Notes under the pieces: generated by a model | Told to the model about the DNA's origin: nothing | Database searches by the model: none | What the model saw: only the letters and a program-made list of their open reading frames with translations | Translations under genes and position numbers: made by a program | Assembly: GCA_024638325.1 (NCBI GenBank) | Contig: JAHEKM010000007.1 | Span: 1-47,055 of the forward strand | From: Gemmatimonadota bacterium | GTDB taxonomy: Bacteria > Gemmatimonadota > Gemmatimonadetes > Longimicrobiales > Gaopeijiaceae | Direction: 5' to 3' | Length of the DNA stretch: 47,055 bases | In this document: positions 16,549 through 25,003 of the stretch, in pieces | Layout: the number at the start of each line of letters is the position of its first letter | How positions within the stretch are numbered: the first letter of the stretch is position 1

Positions 16549-18120
16549 CTAGCGGGCGAGCGTGTCGAAGAGCACCAGCACGCCCCCGATCACCGCGCCC
16601 AGGAGGTAGCCGAGCCGCACGATGAGCTTCAGCTCTCTGTGGGTCACGCGGCGTACGATCTCCTCCATTCTCGGCGTCGGGAAGTCGAGAACCTTCTCCT
16701 CGACTCGCCTGGCGACGTCGATCCGCTCGACCACGGCCGGCACCTGTGTCTGCAGCCATTCCCAGATCGGGTCACTCAGCGCGGCCTCGATGCGGCGAGG
16801 CCCCTCGTCCGGGAGCCACCGCGCCGGCGTGCCGATGGGCCGTTCCAGGACGCGTGTGAGGAGGCGCCGCGCTCCGGCGTCCACGGCCCGGCGGGCGCCG
16901 TCGGTGCGCGCCGCGGTCACGAGCGCCTCCGTAATGCGTTCCCGCGGTACCCGCTCGAGGACCTGACCCCACGTGCGGTCCCCGGCTCGCTCGAGGCCGG
17001 CGTGTAGCTTCTCGACGACGAACTCCCGCGTGGCCGGGTCGCGCGCCATGCCTACGACCCAGCCGACGAGCGTCGCCTTCGCTTCCTTCACGCTCGGGTC
17101 GTCCGGGTCGCCGAGGACGGCCGCCACGGGCCGCCTGAGGAAGTCGACGATGGCCTCGTTCACTCCGCGAGCCATCGCGTCCTGGACCGCCTGATCACGG
17201 AGGATCTCCGACAACCGCTCGGCCCCTTCGCTTTCGATGGTGTCGAGGACCTTGTCGACCGTGTCCTCCGTCATGACCAGGCGGGCGACGACACGCTGGT
17301 GGAACTTGAGGTCCCCAAGGAAGCGGTGGAGGAGGTCGCGAATGGTCGACTCGAACCGCGCGCGCGCCTTGGGGTCCTCGAGCAGTCCGCCCAGTCGTTC
17401 GGCCGCGAGCGGCAGGTAGCTGGCGATGGCCTTCTCGACCGAGCCGACGAGCCCCAGGGGCAGGATCTCCTCGAATGTGCGGCCGGGCTCCAGGAGCTTC
17501 TGGGCCGCGCGTTCCAGGTAGTCGTCCACGGCGGCCGCGAAGTCGTCGGTCTCCACTGCGTTCTGCAGCCACTCGTCGATGACCGATTCGACGGCCGTGC
17601 CCCGCGAGGGCGTGAGCAGGCCCGCGATCGGCTCGTCGGAGACCGCCTCCACGATGTCGTCCGTGCGTCGGGCCACGGCTTCCGCGAAGCGCTCCGAGTC
17701 GACGTACTCGTCGAGCTGCGCCAAGCCTTTGGCGAGCGCTTCGTCGAGGAGCATCTCCAGGTCGCCCATTACCCGTTCGGGAATCAGGTCGCGCAGCGAG
17801 CCTCGCTCCCGGTTCAGCACTTCGTCCACGACGTGCGCGAGCCGCTGGTCGAACGCCTCCCTGAATTCGCCCTGGGCGAAGGTGCTGGTCAGGTCGTCGG
17901 GCGTGAGCAGGCGGCTACCGACCGTGCGACCGATGGCGGCGGCCAGGCGCGGTTGGTTCTTGGGCACGGCGCCCTGGAAGAACCCGATACGCCAGCGCCC
18001 GAACAGGCGCGGGGGCTCATAGGGATGGAACAGCATCCAAATGGCCACCGAGTTGGTGAGTCCGCCCGCCAGGGCGCCGAACCCGATGGTGACGAGGGCT
18101 CGGACGAGCTCTTCCGGCAC
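16549..18120 (-). CDS. DUF445 family membrane protein
   Basis: Inner-membrane protein of unknown function. N-terminal membrane segment LVTIGFGALAGGLTNSVAIWMLFHPYEPPRLFG carries the family motif (GGxTNxxAIxMLF.P), followed by GFFQGAVPKNQPRLAAAIGRTV. A long, repeated amphipathic helical domain spans about residues 60-480, and a C-terminal membrane segment (LGYLLGAVIGGVLVLFDTL) closes it. Length 523 is in the family range. The start is GTG at 18120. It is the last gene of a minus-strand unit with SIMPL, DUF1499-like and lipoprotein genes upstream. Confidence 0.88.
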   Translation of the reverse strand: MPEELVRALVTIGFGALAGGLTNSVAIWMLFHPYEPPRLFGRWRIGFFQGAVPKNQPRLAAAIGRTVGSRLLTPDDLTSTFAQGEFREAFDQRLAHVVDEVLNRERGSLRDLIPERVMGDLEMLLDEALAKGLAQLDEYVDSERFAEAVARRTDDIVEAVSDEPIAGLLTPSRGTAVESVIDEWLQNAVETDDFAAAVDDYLERAAQKLLEPGRTFEEILPLGLVGSVEKAIASYLPLAAERLGGLLEDPKARARFESTIRDLLHRFLGDLKFHQRVVARLVMTEDTVDKVLDTIESEGAERLSEILRDQAVQDAMARGVNEAIVDFLRRPVAAVLGDPDDPSVKEAKATLVGWVVGMARDPATREFVVEKLHAGLERAGDRTWGQVLERVPRERITEALVTAARTDGARRAVDAGARRLLTRVLERPIGTPARWLPDEGPRRIEAALSDPIWEWLQTQVPAVVERIDVARRVEEKVLDFPTPRMEEIVRRVTHRELKLIVRLGYLLGAVIGGVLVLFDTLAR

Positions 18121-18152
18121 CTAGGGCTTCCCGTCCGAAGTGGCCGTGTTCA

Positions 18153-19100
18153 CTAGCGCCTCTCGTGCACGACGAGGCCGTGGACCGGGAAGTCGCCGGC
18201 GTCCGTCGATACCTCCCCGACCACCTCGAAGAGCGCCCTCACGGGCAGGAGCGGCCCCGTGCCCGCGCCTGCCTGGATATCCGACGAAACTGCGTGTAGC
18301 TCCCCGTCCATGGTCGCGTCCTCCGACCAGAGCCTCCACGAGGCGGGGACGTCGCGACGCGCGGGCGGGAATGCCTGCGCGGCGGTCCACTCCATGTGCA
18401 TCTCCGGCCACTGGAGCTGCCGATCGCCCAGGTCGCCCCAGCCACGGTACAGCGGCTCCGTGGCGTCGTCGTGCTCCGCATCTGCGGCGAAGACGAAGCT
18501 CACCGAGTCGCCCGACATCACGAGCGCCCAATCGCCCCCCGGCACCTCCGCGCCGGCCGACGCCCTGGTCATGTGGAGCACCACACCGTCCACCCGGTCG
18601 TCTCCGAGAAAGGCGGCCCCTTCCATGAGCTCCACGGTCTCGCCCCGCGGCCCGCCCCAACTCGCGCGGGCCTCGCCGAGCGTGAGCTCCAAGCTGCGCG
18701 TGCCGTCCTCGAAGATGATACCGTCCACCACGTCCCCTTCCTGTACGAGAAGCTGCAGGTTCCCGTGCGGTAGGAACCTGGCGGGGGCGCGGCTCGGGGG
18801 GGTCATCCACTCCTCGGCGAAGAACGCATCCCAGGTGCCACTACGGGCCAGCCAGCCGCGTGCTTCACGCACGACCCCGTCGGGTCGCGAGGTCATCCGC
18901 ACCAGCCATGGAACCAGGAAGACGCTGTCCCCACTCACGTTCGCGAAGACGAAGTGCTGCTCGAACGAAGGGGCCTCCAGAGCGCCGCCGTCCGCCGTGG
19001 TTCCAGCGCCCTCGGGTTCCGCCAGGGGCGCGGGCTCGGAGCCCCCGCAGGCGAATATCACCACTACGAGCGAGCACGCGAGGGTGCGGAGGCGGCTCAC
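18153..19100 (-). CDS. lipoprotein, possibly CrtC/lipocalin-like
   Basis: Starts with GTG at 19100 (VSRLRTLACSLVVVIFACGG); IFAC is the lipobox, so the mature protein is a 300-residue lipoprotein. After a short Glu/Pro linker it is beta-rich with many Trp: FEQHFVFANVSGDSVFLVPWLVRM, WDAFFAEEWMTPPSRAPARFLPHGNLQLLV, LVMSGDSVSFVFAADAEHDD, LHAVSSDIQAGAGTGPLLPVRALFEVVGEV. This suggests paired lipocalin-like barrels as in CrtC-like proteins, which I consider possible but unproven. The start overlaps the stop of the DUF1499-like gene (GTGA); the track start at 19208 is too early. Confidence 0.7.
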   Translation of the reverse strand: MSRLRTLACSLVVVIFACGGSEPAPLAEPEGAGTTADGGALEAPSFEQHFVFANVSGDSVFLVPWLVRMTSRPDGVVREARGWLARSGTWDAFFAEEWMTPPSRAPARFLPHGNLQLLVQEGDVVDGIIFEDGTRSLELTLGEARASWGGPRGETVELMEGAAFLGDDRVDGVVLHMTRASAGAEVPGGDWALVMSGDSVSFVFAADAEHDDATEPLYRGWGDLGDRQLQWPEMHMEWTAAQAFPPARRDVPASWRLWSEDATMDGELHAVSSDIQAGAGTGPLLPVRALFEVVGEVSTDAGDFPVHGLVVHERR

Positions 19101-19528
19101 TGGGGCTCCATCCACGCCGGGCTCAGGGAGGGGTCGAGAATCTGCCCGGGCTTGGGGTCGAGGAGCGCATCCAGGCGATCCACGAACCGGCCGATCGCAC
19201 GTCGGCAACGGCCGAAATCACCACGCTCGGTACGTGACGTCGCCGAGAGATCGACACGGGTCTGCGCGTTCTCGTCGAGGCCGACCGTGATGCGCACGTC
19301 GGCCGCCTTCAAGAACAGCAAGGGACGAAGGCTCGCCTCCATGATGCCCTCCTGGTCATCGGCGACCCACAGCGTCCACCCCTTCAGCTCACCCGAAGCC
19401 AGCCGCTTCGCGGCCTGCCACACGTCTTCGAAGGGGATCGCGTAGGTGCGGCCCACGAGGCGCTCGTCGTCCGACGTCGGGCTCGTCTCCGCCCGATGCT
19501 CGGTGAGCCCTCGCAGGATCTCGCTCAA
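19097..19528 (-). CDS. DUF1499-like protein
   Basis: Soluble protein of 143 residues that fits DUF1499: TYAIPFEDVWQAAKRLASGELKGWTLWVADDQEG, LLFLKAADVRITVGL and the family signature VDLSATSRTERGDFGRCRRAIGRFVDRLDALL. Function is unknown in the family. The track merges it with long shadow sequence up to 20473. I start it at TTG 19528, which overlaps the SIMPL stop (TTGA) and gives MSEILRGLTEHRAET. The stop overlaps the lipoprotein start. Three genes in a row are thus coupled through non-ATG starts. Confidence 0.68.
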   Translation of the reverse strand: MSEILRGLTEHRAETSPTSDDERLVGRTYAIPFEDVWQAAKRLASGELKGWTLWVADDQEGIMEASLRPLLFLKAADVRITVGLDENAQTRVDLSATSRTERGDFGRCRRAIGRFVDRLDALLDPKPGQILDPSLSPAWMEPQ

Positions 19529-20316
19529 CGTCCGGTGAGTGCCGGCCCCAGCGCGAACCGGATCGAGACGTTGGCGGTGACCATCTGGTCGCCTGCCTCG
19601 ATGGGCGTGGGGACCGACTGCACCGCGCGCATCTCTGCGCTGAACGCCATCGGCACGGGTCCCGGGCGCTGCGCGCCACCGCGCACCTCGAGTGGAGCGC
19701 CCAGGCCGTAGCCGAGCGCTCGAGCCATGATTTCGGCCTCGGCCCGTGCGCTGCGCACCGCGTCCGCCATGGCTTGGGCCCGTGCCTCGTCCGTGTCGGA
19801 GGCGCTGAACGCGATACTGGCGACCCGGTTGGCGCCGGCGCCGACCGCGAGGTCGATCAGTCGCCCGACGGCGTCGACGTCGGTGATGGTGGCGCGCACG
19901 TTGTTGAACGCGGTGTATCCGACCACGGTGCGGACGCGCTGTTGGTCCGTCGCGTACTGGGGGTTCAGCTGATAACCGAACGTCTCGAGCTCCAGGCCCG
20001 GCAGATTCCCGGCCCGCAGCGCGGTGAGCACCCGGTCCATCGCGCTCGCGTTGGCCGAGGCGGCTGCGGCGGCGTTCTGTGCCTGGGTCTCCATCGCGAA
20101 GGCCACCTGGGCCTGGTCGGCGGGCACGCTGACGGATGCGCTCCCGTTCACCTCGATGAAGGCTGGAGCCTCCTGCGCCGGAGCGACCTGCTCGGGCGCG
20201 ATCTCGTAGATGTTGGGGGAGATGGGTCGGGAGGTGGACTGCCCTCCGGCCGGCGGACCTGCGCACGCTGTGAGGGCGCAGGCCAGTGCGAGAACGGTTC
20301 CGGGTCGTCTGGTCAT
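19525..20316 (-). CDS. SIMPL domain (DUF541) lipoprotein
   Basis: Exported SIMPL protein. Lipoprotein signal MTRRPGTVLALACALTACAGP with lipobox LTAC. A short linker follows, then the domain from about residue 50: FIEVNGSASVSVPADQAQVAFAMETQAQ, GNLPGLELETFGYQLNPQYATDQQRVRTVVGYTAFNNVRATITDVDAVGRLIDLAVGAGANRV and RSARAEAEIMARALGYGLGAPLEV. This is the YggE/BP26 pattern; BP26 forms ring-shaped oligomers in the periplasm. It is the first gene of the minus-strand unit and diverges from the nucleotidyltransferase across 122 bases. Confidence 0.93.
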   Translation of the reverse strand: MTRRPGTVLALACALTACAGPPAGGQSTSRPISPNIYEIAPEQVAPAQEAPAFIEVNGSASVSVPADQAQVAFAMETQAQNAAAAASANASAMDRVLTALRAGNLPGLELETFGYQLNPQYATDQQRVRTVVGYTAFNNVRATITDVDAVGRLIDLAVGAGANRVASIAFSASDTDEARAQAMADAVRSARAEAEIMARALGYGLGAPLEVRGGAQRPGPVPMAFSAEMRAVQSVPTPIEAGDQMVTANVSIRFALGPALTGR

Positions 20317-20368
20317 GGTCGTCGGGGATGGCGTCCGAGCGGTCTCCCGCTCGTCCGCGCGAACGGGT

Positions 20369-20374
20369 TATAGT
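20369..20374 (+). promoter_or_regulatory. candidate -10 box for the nucleotidyltransferase gene
   Basis: TATAGT inside GC-rich sequence of the 122-base divergent region, 64 bases before ATG 20439. No clear -35 hexamer is visible. Confidence 0.4.
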
Positions 20375-20438
20375 GTGGCGCTCCAGTCCCAAGCTTGCCA
20401 GGCTCTCGTTTTTCGCCCAGAGCTCCCAGGGGAACCCC

Positions 20439-21440
20439 ATGAAAGCCGTCGTACCGCTCGCCGGTAAGGGCACGCGCCTCCGCCCTCACACGCACCATAC
20501 CCCCAAGGCGCTCTTGAAGGTCGCGGGGAAGCCGGTCCTGGCCTACATCCTCGACGATCTGGTCCAGCTGGGGGTCGACGAGATCGTGTTCATCGTCGGT
20601 CACCTTAGGGAGGAGTGCGAGGAGTGGATCGACGCGCACTACCCGGACCTGCGCTCACACTATGTGCTGCAGGAGGTCCAGGACGGCACCGCCGGCGCGG
20701 TCGCGCTCGCCGAGCCCTACGTGGACGAGGACCTGGTGATCGTCTTTCCGGACGCGGTGCTCGAGGTCGACTACGGGGTCGTCGCGTCCCTGCGCGAGGG
20801 CGTCGGCGGGGTGATCTGGGCCAAGGAAGTCGAGGACTACCAGCGCTACGGCGTCATCGTGACCAACGACGACGGCACCATGGCACGCATCGTGGAGAAG
20901 CCCTCCGAGCCGATCTCCAAGCTGGCCAACATCGGGCTGTACTACATCCGGGATCACGAGCTCCTTTTCGAGGGCGTGCGGCACGCCATCTCCTCCGAGC
21001 CGGGACCTGGTGGGGAGTTCTACCTGACGGACGCCTTCCAGTACATGGTGGACGAGGGCAGTCCGCTCCTGACCGCCCCGGTGGAGGGTTGGTGGGACGC
21101 GGGGAAGGTGGAGACGCTGCTGGAGACGAATGGCCACCTGGTAGCGGGCCAGCGTGGTGGCGTGGACCCGTCGGCCACCGTCGAGAACGCCGAGGTCGTG
21201 GAGCCGGTCCGCATCGAAGCCGACGTGACCGTCCGCGGAGGGCGCATTGGTCCGAACGTCACGCTCGAGGCCGGAGCGACGGCGGAACGGTGCGAGATCG
21301 AGAACGCGGTGGTGGGGGCGGGCGCGGTCCTGAAGGACGCTCGCCTGCGGGACTCCATCATCGGAGCCCATGCACAGGTCAGCTCGTTCGACGGGGCCCT
21401 TTCGGTCACAGATCATTCGATCGTGGTCGGTTCGGCCTGA
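20439..21440 (+). CDS. sugar-phosphate nucleotidyltransferase with left-handed beta-helix tail
   Basis: Makes NDP-sugars from sugar 1-phosphate and NTP (RmlA/GlmU-like). The N-terminal catalytic domain has the signature MKAVVPLAGKGTRLRPHTHHTPKALLKVAGKPVL, the metal/nucleotide Asp in FPDAVLEVDYG, the YQRYGVIV and VEKPSEP loops, and the GGEFYLTDAFQYMV helix. From about residue 245 come hexapeptide repeats (VDPSATVENAEVVEPVRIEADVTVRGGRIGPNVTLEAG). The track starts at 20286; ATG 20439 with AGGGGA upstream is correct. Closest functional guess is glucose-1-phosphate thymidylyltransferase. No partner sugar gene is nearby, so the product is open. Confidence 0.88.
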   Translation: MKAVVPLAGKGTRLRPHTHHTPKALLKVAGKPVLAYILDDLVQLGVDEIVFIVGHLREECEEWIDAHYPDLRSHYVLQEVQDGTAGAVALAEPYVDEDLVIVFPDAVLEVDYGVVASLREGVGGVIWAKEVEDYQRYGVIVTNDDGTMARIVEKPSEPISKLANIGLYYIRDHELLFEGVRHAISSEPGPGGEFYLTDAFQYMVDEGSPLLTAPVEGWWDAGKVETLLETNGHLVAGQRGGVDPSATVENAEVVEPVRIEADVTVRGGRIGPNVTLEAGATAERCEIENAVVGAGAVLKDARLRDSIIGAHAQVSSFDGALSVTDHSIVVGSA

Positions 21441-21542
21441 GGGGCGGAGTCCGCCGAGCCCAGGATCTCGAGGGTCGACGCGGCCGCTCCGACGCTGCAC
21501 GAAGTTGCGAAGCAACTGTTTCGGGCCGTAGCCTGTCCTGCC

Positions 21543-22451
21543 ATGTCGCCCCATGACGAGGCTCGTTCCCTGAGCCAGGACAGCCCCGGCTCGAACGGGA
21601 CCGATACGGCGGTGGACGAAGAGGTCCAGGACGTCGTCGAAGCCCTCCTCGACGAGGTCGGGGAGACACAGCCCCAGCCCCTCTTCGAGGCGAACAACCT
21701 GCGTGGGCAGGTCGCCATCGTCACCGGCGCCTCGAGCGGTATCGGCCGCGCCATCGCACTCGAGCTCGCGCGCTGCGGGACGCACATCGCCTTCTGCTTC
21801 TTGGACTCGGGAGGAAAGTCCCGCGCGGAGGCTCAGGAGACAGCGCGCCAACTTCGTCAGCTCGAGGTGCGCATGTACTTCCGGGCCTGCGACGTCCGGC
21901 ATTCCAGGGATGTGCGCAGCTTCGTGGGCGAGGCGCAGGAGGAGCTCGGTGGCCTCCATATCCTGGTCAACAACGCGGGCATCAGTCGTGACCGGCCCCT
22001 GTGGAAGATGGAGGACCACGAATGGGAAGCCGTTCTCCAGACCAACCTGGACGGTGCGTTCTTCTTTACGCGGTCCGTCGCGCCCTTCATGAGGGCCCAG
22101 GAGTTTGGGAAGATCGTGAACGTGAGCTCGGTCCACGGCCTTCGGACCGTGTTCGGCATCTCGAACTACGCTTCGTCCAAGGCGGGGCTCATTGGCCTCA
22201 CCCAAAGCACGGCCGTCGAGCTCGGTCCCAAAAACATCAACGTGAACGCGGTGGCACCGGGCTATATCCGCACGCCGCGTCTTACCCACGGCGTGCCGTC
22301 TGACGTGCTCGACCGGGCGCGCGAGGAGTCCGCGCTCGGCAGGCTGGGCGACCCCCAGGACGTGGCGGGTGTCGTCCTCTTCTTGTGCTCCGAGGCGGCC
22401 CGCCACATCACGGGCGCGGTGATCCCGGTCGACGGGGGCTACCTCCTCTGA
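21543..22451 (+). CDS. short-chain dehydrogenase/reductase (FabG-like) with acidic N-terminal extension
   Basis: NAD(P)-dependent reductase of 302 residues. The Rossmann loop is TGASSGIG at 61-68, NNAG at 143-146, and the catalytic set is N168, S195/S196 (NVSSVHG), Y209 and K213 (YASSK). GYIRTPR and the C-terminal HITGAVIPVDGGYLL are typical of 3-oxoacyl-ACP or acetoacetyl-CoA reductases. The first 53 residues (SPHDEARSLSQDSPGSNGTDTAVDEEVQDVVEALLDEVGE) are an acidic extension not found in FabG, with one possible helix. It stands alone between the nucleotidyltransferase and the TRAP genes. Confidence 0.88.
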   Translation: MSPHDEARSLSQDSPGSNGTDTAVDEEVQDVVEALLDEVGETQPQPLFEANNLRGQVAIVTGASSGIGRAIALELARCGTHIAFCFLDSGGKSRAEAQETARQLRQLEVRMYFRACDVRHSRDVRSFVGEAQEELGGLHILVNNAGISRDRPLWKMEDHEWEAVLQTNLDGAFFFTRSVAPFMRAQEFGKIVNVSSVHGLRTVFGISNYASSKAGLIGLTQSTAVELGPKNINVNAVAPGYIRTPRLTHGVPSDVLDRAREESALGRLGDPQDVAGVVLFLCSEAARHITGAVIPVDGGYLL

Positions 22452-22500
22452 CGTGGCCCGCGGCGAAGCCCCGCAACACGTCCCCTAGAGCGACCCCTCG

Positions 22501-23070
22501 ATGCAGACGCTGAGGCGAATCGCCGACGGGATCGATTCCCTGAACGATCGCGTAGGGGCGTTCATCCGCTGGTTGGTCCTGTGCATGGTGCTCACGGGCG
22601 CGGGGAGCGCGGTGGCACGGTACCTCTCCCGCGGCCTGGGCCTCTCGCTCAACCTCGTGCCCGTCGCCGAAGCCCAGTGGTACCTGTTCAGTACCGTCTT
22701 CCTGCTGGGTGCAGCCTACGCGTTGAGGCACGGCGTGCACGTTCGGGTCGACGTCCTGTACGAGCGGCTGAGTCCAGCGACCCGCGCGTGGATCGACCTC
22801 GTCGGCACCGCGCTCTTCCTGGTGCCGTTCTCCGTCATGATGCTCTGGGTCGCGTTTCCCGCCGTCTTGAGCTCCTGGCAGATCCGCGAGACGTCGCCGG
22901 ACCCCGGGGGGCTCGCGCGCTATCCCATCAAGGCGCTCATACTGGTTTCCTTCGCCCTGCTCCTTCTGCAGGCGGCGAGCCAGATGGTGCGGCACGTGGA
23001 CGTCATCCGGGGGCAAGCCGAGCCCGACGGATCCCCGGCCGGCTCTCGCGAGTCGGAGGGGGCCACATGA
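22501..23070 (+). CDS. dctQ: TRAP transporter small permease (DctQ)
   Basis: Small membrane subunit of a tripartite ATP-independent periplasmic transporter. Four membrane segments are visible: FIRWLVLCMVLTGAGSAVARYL, AQWYLFSTVFLLGAAYALRHGVHVRVDVLY (with the conserved E-A-Q-W and H-V-R-V-D-V motifs), WIDLVGTALFLVPFSVMMLWVAF, and ALILVSFALLLLQAASQMV. Length 189 is normal, with a C-terminal charged tail. Its stop overlaps the dctM start (ATGA). The binding protein is encoded at 25675-26796 on the other strand. Confidence 0.92.
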   Translation: MQTLRRIADGIDSLNDRVGAFIRWLVLCMVLTGAGSAVARYLSRGLGLSLNLVPVAEAQWYLFSTVFLLGAAYALRHGVHVRVDVLYERLSPATRAWIDLVGTALFLVPFSVMMLWVAFPAVLSSWQIRETSPDPGGLARYPIKALILVSFALLLLQAASQMVRHVDVIRGQAEPDGSPAGSRESEGAT

Positions 23071-24362
23071 GCGTCTGGGGCCCGGCGATGTTCTTTGGCG
23101 TGCTCGCCATGATCTTCACCGGCTACCCGGTCGCGTTCGCGCTCGGTGGCACGGCGCTCCTGTTCGCGCTGGTAGGATCGGCGACGGGCGCCTTCGACTT
23201 GGTGCTCCTGTACGCGCTACCCGAGCGCACGTTCGGCACCATGTCGAACTCCACACTCCTCGCGGTGCCGTTCTTCATCTTCATGGGCGCGGTGCTCGAG
23301 AAGAGCAAGCTCGCCGAGGACCTGCTCGAGACCATCGGGATCCTGTTCGGGCGGTTCCGGGGCGGTCTCGCGATCGGGGTGGTCATGGTCGGTGCGTTGC
23401 TCGCCGCCGCGACGGGGGTGGTGGGGGCGAGCGTGACGGCCATGGGCCTGATCTCACTACCGGTGATGCTGCGCAACGGATACCAGCGGGAGCTGAGCCT
23501 CGGAGTGATCGCCGCGTCAGGGACGCTCGGCCAGATCATTCCGCCGTCCATCGTGCTCATCGTGCTCGGCGACCAGATGGGCGTCAGCGTCGGAGACCTC
23601 TTTCGGGCTGCCCTACTGCCGGGCCTCGTGCTGACCGGTGCCTATGCGGTGTACATCGCTGTGCTCGCGTTCGTGCGGGTCGACGTAGCCCCGGCATTGC
23701 CCGAAGAGATGCGGGTCGGCGGCCTGCGCTTGGTACGCCGAGTGGCCGTATCGCTCGTTCCGCCCCTGGTGCTGATCGTCGTCGTGCTCGGGAGCATCTT
23801 CGCCGGGGTGGCCACGCCGACCGAGGCGGGCGCACTCGGTGCGGTCGGCGCCATGGTGCTGGCGATGCTCAACCGGTCGCTCTCCTTGGACGCGCTCCGC
23901 TCGGCGATGGAGGAGACCAGTCGGCTGACGATCATGGTCATCTTCCTCCTGATCGGATCGACCGCGTTCGCGCTCGTCTTTCGCGGCTTCGACGGCGACC
24001 TCTGGATCGAGGGCCTCCTGACCGGCATTCCGGGGGGTGCGCTCGGCTTTCTCGTGGTAGTCAACCTGGTGGTCTTCCTGCTGGGGTTCTTCATCGACTT
24101 CTTCGAGATCGCCTTCATTATCGTGCCGCTGGTCGTTCCGGCCGCCGAGATCTTGGGTGTCGACATCACCTGGCTCGGGATCGTGCTGGCGGTGAACCTG
24201 CAGACCTCGTTCTTGACCCCGCCCTTCGGGTTCAGCCTGTTCTATCTACGGGGGGTCACCCCACCTGCGATCAGCACGACGGCGATCTACCGGGGCGCGA
24301 TCCCGTTCATCGCGATCCAGCTGGTGGTGCTGACCGGGATCATCTGGATGGCGATCCCGTAG
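23067..24362 (+). CDS. dctM: TRAP transporter large permease (DctM)
   Basis: Large membrane subunit, an elevator-type sodium-coupled transporter with about 12 segments. Family motifs: FTGYPVAFALGG, FGTMSNSTLLAVPFFIFMGAVLEKSKLAEDLLETI, GASVTAMGLISLPVMLRNGYQRELSLGVIAASGTLGQIIPPSIVLIVLGDQ, ATPTEAGALGAVGAMVLA and NLQTSFLTPPFGFSLFYLRGV. At 431 residues it is complete. ATG 23067 overlaps the dctQ stop. Large subunits of this length often transport keto or hydroxy acids or aliphatic carboxylates; the substrate here is unknown. Confidence 0.95.
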   Translation: MSVWGPAMFFGVLAMIFTGYPVAFALGGTALLFALVGSATGAFDLVLLYALPERTFGTMSNSTLLAVPFFIFMGAVLEKSKLAEDLLETIGILFGRFRGGLAIGVVMVGALLAAATGVVGASVTAMGLISLPVMLRNGYQRELSLGVIAASGTLGQIIPPSIVLIVLGDQMGVSVGDLFRAALLPGLVLTGAYAVYIAVLAFVRVDVAPALPEEMRVGGLRLVRRVAVSLVPPLVLIVVVLGSIFAGVATPTEAGALGAVGAMVLAMLNRSLSLDALRSAMEETSRLTIMVIFLLIGSTAFALVFRGFDGDLWIEGLLTGIPGGALGFLVVVNLVVFLLGFFIDFFEIAFIIVPLVVPAAEILGVDITWLGIVLAVNLQTSFLTPPFGFSLFYLRGVTPPAISTTAIYRGAIPFIAIQLVVLTGIIWMAIP

Positions 24363-24385
24363 CGGAAGACTCAGAGGGAGGGGAC

Positions 24386-25003
24386 ATGGAGCTGGTGACG
24401 TTGTGGACGGGGGGAGGACGGAGGCTCCGCAAGGACCCCGACTTCGGGCCGTGGGTGCGCCACGTCGGAACCATCAGGGTGCCGGCGTCGCACGACGGGC
24501 CGTTCTTCTATCTGGCGCGCGCCATCATCTACCAGCAGCTCGCGGGCGCCGCCGCGCGCACCATCCACGGGCGCTTCGTGGACGCCCTGAAAGGCGAGGT
24601 GACGCCAGCGAAGACGCTACGCGTGCGCGAGTCGACGCTACGAAAGGCCGGGCTGTCGGCCGCGAAGGCGCGCGCGGTTCGTGATTTGGCGACCAAGGTG
24701 CGCAGCGGTGAGGTCGTCATCGACGATCTCGAGGAGCAGACGGACGAGGAGATCGTCCGCCGACTCACCTTGGTGAAGGGCATCGGACCGTGGACGGCCC
24801 AGATGTACCTCATGTTCCACCTTCACCGACCCGACGTGTGGCCCGTGCTGGACCTGGGCGTCCGGTCCGGTTTCGCGAAGATCCACGGCCTCGAGGACTC
24901 GCCTGCCGCGAAGGAGCTCGAGCCCCTCGGCGAGCGCTATCGGCCCTGGAGGAGCGCGGCCGCCTTCTATTGCTGGCGAGCACTCGAGAACGAGCTGCCA
25001 TGA
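24386..25003 (+). CDS. DNA-3-methyladenine glycosylase II (AlkA-type, HhH-GPD)
   Basis: Excises alkylated bases from DNA in base excision repair. The helix-hairpin-helix is VKGIGPWTAQMYLMFHL (from residue 130), and the catalytic Asp is D156 in DVWPVLDLGVRSGF. YLARAIIYQQLAGAAARTIHGRFVDAL is the substrate-side helix. At 205 residues it lacks the N-terminal beta domain of E. coli AlkA, so it belongs to the short form. A strong ribosome-binding site (AGGGAGGGG) precedes ATG 24386. Its stop overlaps the methyltransferase start. Confidence 0.9.
   Translation: MELVTLWTGGGRRLRKDPDFGPWVRHVGTIRVPASHDGPFFYLARAIIYQQLAGAAARTIHGRFVDALKGEVTPAKTLRVRESTLRKAGLSAAKARAVRDLATKVRSGEVVIDDLEEQTDEEIVRRLTLVKGIGPWTAQMYLMFHLHRPDVWPVLDLGVRSGFAKIHGLEDSPAAKELEPLGERYRPWRSAAAFYCWRALENELP

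Noticed and set aside
20655-22406. 583-residue minus-strand ORF
   Set aside because: Antisense to the nucleotidyltransferase and SDR genes; no recognisable domain, His/Arg-rich shadow composition.
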